14,257 nt of DNA, taken from assembly GCA_021845155.1 (NCBI GenBank), contig JAKBSB010000013.1, forward strand, positions 1 to 14,257, read 5' to 3'. This document shows positions 12,545-14,257 of the stretch, piece after piece. Within the stretch, counting starts at the first letter, position 1. Every line of letters begins with the position of its first letter. This DNA is from Thermoplasmata archaeon (lineage in GTDB: Archaea; Thermoplasmatota; Thermoplasmata; Thermoplasmatales; Thermoplasmataceae). Both the position numbers and the translations under genes were made by a program. Under the pieces are notes generated by a model. The model was not told where the DNA came from. It saw nothing but the letters and a program-made list of their open reading frames with translations, and ran no database searches.

Positions 12545-13063
12545 TTGAATGGCAGCATCTATGAACGTGAACTCGCAAATCTGCTTTCAGGCAGGGAATC
12601 CAATATAGAGAAATTCTCAAAGAAACTACCCCCTGATTCAAACAAGGATCTGAGATCTCTGCTGGAAAGTCCTTTTTATGTCACAAGAGCAGCGGGTTCA
12701 CTTGGGGCCGATCTGATAGCTGTCAGGCATGATGTTTCCCTGATCATTGAGGTCAAGTCTTCCCAGTATGATGTCATCCACTTTGCAGAATCCTCCGGAA
12801 AGAGGCAGGAGCAGGCGGACAGGCTTATTGAGAAATGCAGGCTTTCAGGCCTTTTCATAACATATGCCTACAGGCTGAAGAATGCACCCGGAGATTCATG
12901 GAGACTGTTCTCAATGCCCGGAGAACCGGCTGGGAGAATGAAATTTGTTTATAACATACTTCCCCGTGCAGATGAAACAAAAAAGGGAAGTTATATGCTG
13001 AAATGGGAGAAAGGGATTCCACTCAGCAAATTTGTGGGATATATAAATTTCAAGATTGAGTAG
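12545..13063 (+). CDS. hjc: Hjc-like archaeal Holliday junction resolvase
   Basis: This protein belongs to the archaeal Hjc nuclease group (PD-(D/E)XK fold), which cuts four-way DNA junctions during recombination and fork repair. Its 172 residues show ERELANLL near the N-terminus (catalytic Glu7 or Glu9), then RAAGSLGADLIAV with Asp56, then LIIEVKSS with Glu69 and Lys71. The D-x12-E-x-K spacing is the same as in the Sulfolobus enzyme. It is longer than most Hjc (about 120-145 residues). An extra segment of about 20 residues lies between the ERE helix and the catalytic Asp (around 17-43), and the C-terminus is extended with a basic/aromatic tail. The start is a TTG; no in-frame ATG exists near the N-terminus and the family begins here. 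An Hjc paralogue with another DNA substrate is possible. Confidence 0.82.
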   Translation: MNGSIYERELANLLSGRESNIEKFSKKLPPDSNKDLRSLLESPFYVTRAAGSLGADLIAVRHDVSLIIEVKSSQYDVIHFAESSGKRQEQADRLIEKCRLSGLFITYAYRLKNAPGDSWRLFSMPGEPAGRMKFVYNILPRADETKKGSYMLKWEKGIPLSKFVGYINFKIE

Positions 13064-13065
13064 GG

Positions 13066-14257
13066 TTATAGGGACTGTTTTATTGCCTTTTCCAGAGCCT
13101 CTATTCCCATGTCTATCTCGCTCTGTTTTATGTTCAGTGGCGGGATAAGCCTTACTGCACTGGTTCCAGTGGACAGGGTTATGAGGCCGTTTTCAAAGGC
13201 TTTGTATTCAACGTTGTTCCTCAGCTTTACGTCTGGTTCCCTTGTTTTCTGGTCCTTTACGAAATCTATTGCCACCATAAGTCCCAGACCTCTTACATCC
13301 CCTATTGACTTATATTTGTCCTTGAGTTCCAGCAGCCTCTTCTTGAAATATGTTCCCTGCTTTACAACATTTTCCAGGATTTTCTCCTTCTTCATTGTCT
13401 CAATTGTTGCTGTAGCTGCAACGCTTGCAAGAACATTTCCGCCGAATGTATTGCTGTGAAGGCCCGATTCCGGGAAATCCAGTCTTGAGTTTATGACTAC
13501 TGCACCCATTGGAATTCCAGATGCAACCGCCTTTGCAATTGTGATTATCTCGGGCTCTACACCGAAATGTTCCGAGGCGAAATACTTCCCGGTTCTTCCC
13601 ATTCCACTCTGAACCTCGTCCATTATTACCAGAATGTTGTTCTCATCTGCCAGTTTCCTGAGTTCCTTGTGGAAGTTGGCCGGTGGAACTATGTAGCCCC
13701 CTTCTCCCTGTATGGGCTCAACAAGGAATGCTGCAACATTCTCAGGTGGTGCGTATGTTTTCAGTACGTATTTCTCAATGAAATCAAGGGTTCTGTTGAC
13801 GAGTTCATCCGGGTGTTCATAACCATCAATACCGAATGCATTCCTGAAAGGATTCGGATAAGGTACATGATCTACGCCGGGCATACTGGGGAAGAAACCC
13901 TTCTGTTGTATTGCCTTTGAAGCTGTCATTGAAAGCGCTCCCTGGGTTCTTCCATGGAAACCCCCTATGAAACTTATGAACTGCTGTTTCTTTGAAAATA
14001 TCTTGGCTATTTTTATTGCCGCCTCTACGCTCTCTGCACCGCTGTTGGAAAAGAAAACCTTCTTCTTGAACGTTCCAGGGGTTATGGACTCTATAGATCT
14101 TGCGGCATCAACCTGCTCCCTGTAGTAAAAATCTGTTCCTGCGAAGTGCCACAGTTTATGGAGCTGCTCCTCAACTTTCGCAGTGACATATGGGTGGACG
14201 TGCCCAAGGTTTGTTACGCTTATTCCACTGGCAAAATCCAGAAAAACGTTTCCGTCT
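13066..14257 (-). CDS. Class III PLP aminotransferase (ornithine/GABA/acetylornithine type), N-terminus missing
   Basis: This is a fold-type I, class III aminotransferase; 396 residues are visible and the reading frame is open to the right edge, so roughly the first 45-50 residues lie outside. The visible part begins DGNVFLDFASGI. It includes the PLP phosphate-binding SNSGAES (70-76), the cofactor-stacking FHGRT (100-104), the LVEPIQGEGG segment, IMDEVQSGMGRTG with the Asp that binds the PLP nitrogen, and the Schiff-base lysine in TIAKAVASG (Lys242 of the visible part, near nt 13532). The sequence type resembles archaeal GABA/ornithine aminotransferases, a branch that in Pyrococcus also includes amino acid racemases, so the substrate is not settled. 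A Met at 13929 is internal, not the start. The stop is two bases from the resolvase-like gene. Confidence 0.93.
   Translation of the reverse strand, partial: DGNVFLDFASGISVTNLGHVHPYVTAKVEEQLHKLWHFAGTDFYYREQVDAARSIESITPGTFKKKVFFSNSGAESVEAAIKIAKIFSKKQQFISFIGGFHGRTQGALSMTASKAIQQKGFFPSMPGVDHVPYPNPFRNAFGIDGYEHPDELVNRTLDFIEKYVLKTYAPPENVAAFLVEPIQGEGGYIVPPANFHKELRKLADENNILVIMDEVQSGMGRTGKYFASEHFGVEPEIITIAKAVASGIPMGAVVINSRLDFPESGLHSNTFGGNVLASVAATATIETMKKEKILENVVKQGTYFKKRLLELKDKYKSIGDVRGLGLMVAIDFVKDQKTREPDVKLRNNVEYKAFENGLITLSTGTSAVRLIPPLNIKQSEIDMGIEALEKAIKQSL

Noticed and set aside
13066..13929. Complete 287-residue aminotransferase starting at the Met at 13929
   Set aside because: The frame stays open for a further 109 residues to the window edge and those residues contain essential family motifs (SNSGAES, FHGRT), so that Met is internal.
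12451..13945. Twelve-base match TTGAAAGCGCTC near 12453 and near 13930
   Set aside because: One copy is intergenic and the other is within the aminotransferase coding region. Several 12-mers are expected to recur by chance in 14 kb, and no positional logic links the two.
1..14257. tRNA, rRNA, CRISPR array, insertion sequence or defence island
   Set aside because: Reading both strands I found no cloverleaf-like segment, no regularly spaced repeats, no transposase or integrase motifs and no cluster of accessory genes. The content is housekeeping and metabolism.

Overview
The window is archaeal and most likely from the order Thermoplasmatales. The first gene is a proteasome alpha subunit whose N-terminal residues match, from memory, the Thermoplasma acidophilum protein almost residue for residue. 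Nearly every other gene in the left half is an archaeal/eukaryal-type information-processing gene (SBDS, Rrp4/Rrp41/Rrp42 exosome, L37Ae, RpoP, Pus10, L21e, RpoF, Dim1/KsgA). Promoters are archaeal TATA type. Several first-in-transcript genes look leaderless or short-leadered, while genes inside operons carry a GGTGA Shine-Dalgarno motif. AGA/AGG arginine and ATA isoleucine codons are common. Genus is not decidable by eye.

Layout. (1) 17-1494: psmA and the SBDS ribosome-maturation gene, each with its own initiation signal. (2) 1495-1792: an unusually long non-coding gap holding a far-upstream TATA box with a palindromic flank, a repeated AGGGATA motif, and the proximal promoter of the next operon. 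(3) 1793-7449: a tight ten-gene same-strand block, rrp4-rrp41-rrp42-rpl37ae-rpoP-pus10-rpl21e-rpoF-DUF655-ksgA, with junctions from an 8-nt overlap to an 11-nt gap. It covers RNA 3'-end processing and degradation, two ribosomal proteins, two RNA polymerase subunits, tRNA pseudouridylation and rRNA dimethylation. pus10 sits exactly between two modules that are each conserved in archaea. (4) 7442-9098: a stomatin-like SPFH membrane protein (minus) and an O6-alkylguanine DNA alkyltransferase (plus), divergent across a 230-250 bp spacer. (5) 9204-14257: alternating single genes: a purine-type phosphoribosyltransferase (plus), carbamate kinase (minus), an MqnD-like menaquinone (futalosine pathway) enzyme (plus), a six-helix membrane protein with a nickel/cobalt-transporter-like H-x4-D-H motif (minus), a Hjc-like Holliday junction resolvase with an insertion (plus), and a class III PLP aminotransferase that runs off the right edge (minus).

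The left block joins the classic archaeal proteasome-exosome neighbourhood to the L21e-RpoF-DUF655-KsgA neighbourhood. The right half is a set of independent metabolic and repair genes packed tail to tail: all four convergent pairs are separated by 14 bp or less, or overlap. I see no tRNA, rRNA, CRISPR, insertion sequence or phage gene, and no clear new defence or other novel system. The most worthwhile leads are the 298-bp gap before rrp4, a shared GCATAAAG element 44-46 nt upstream of three start codons, the CxC zinc half-site in RpoP, the Pus10 bridge, and the Hjc-like protein with its insertion.
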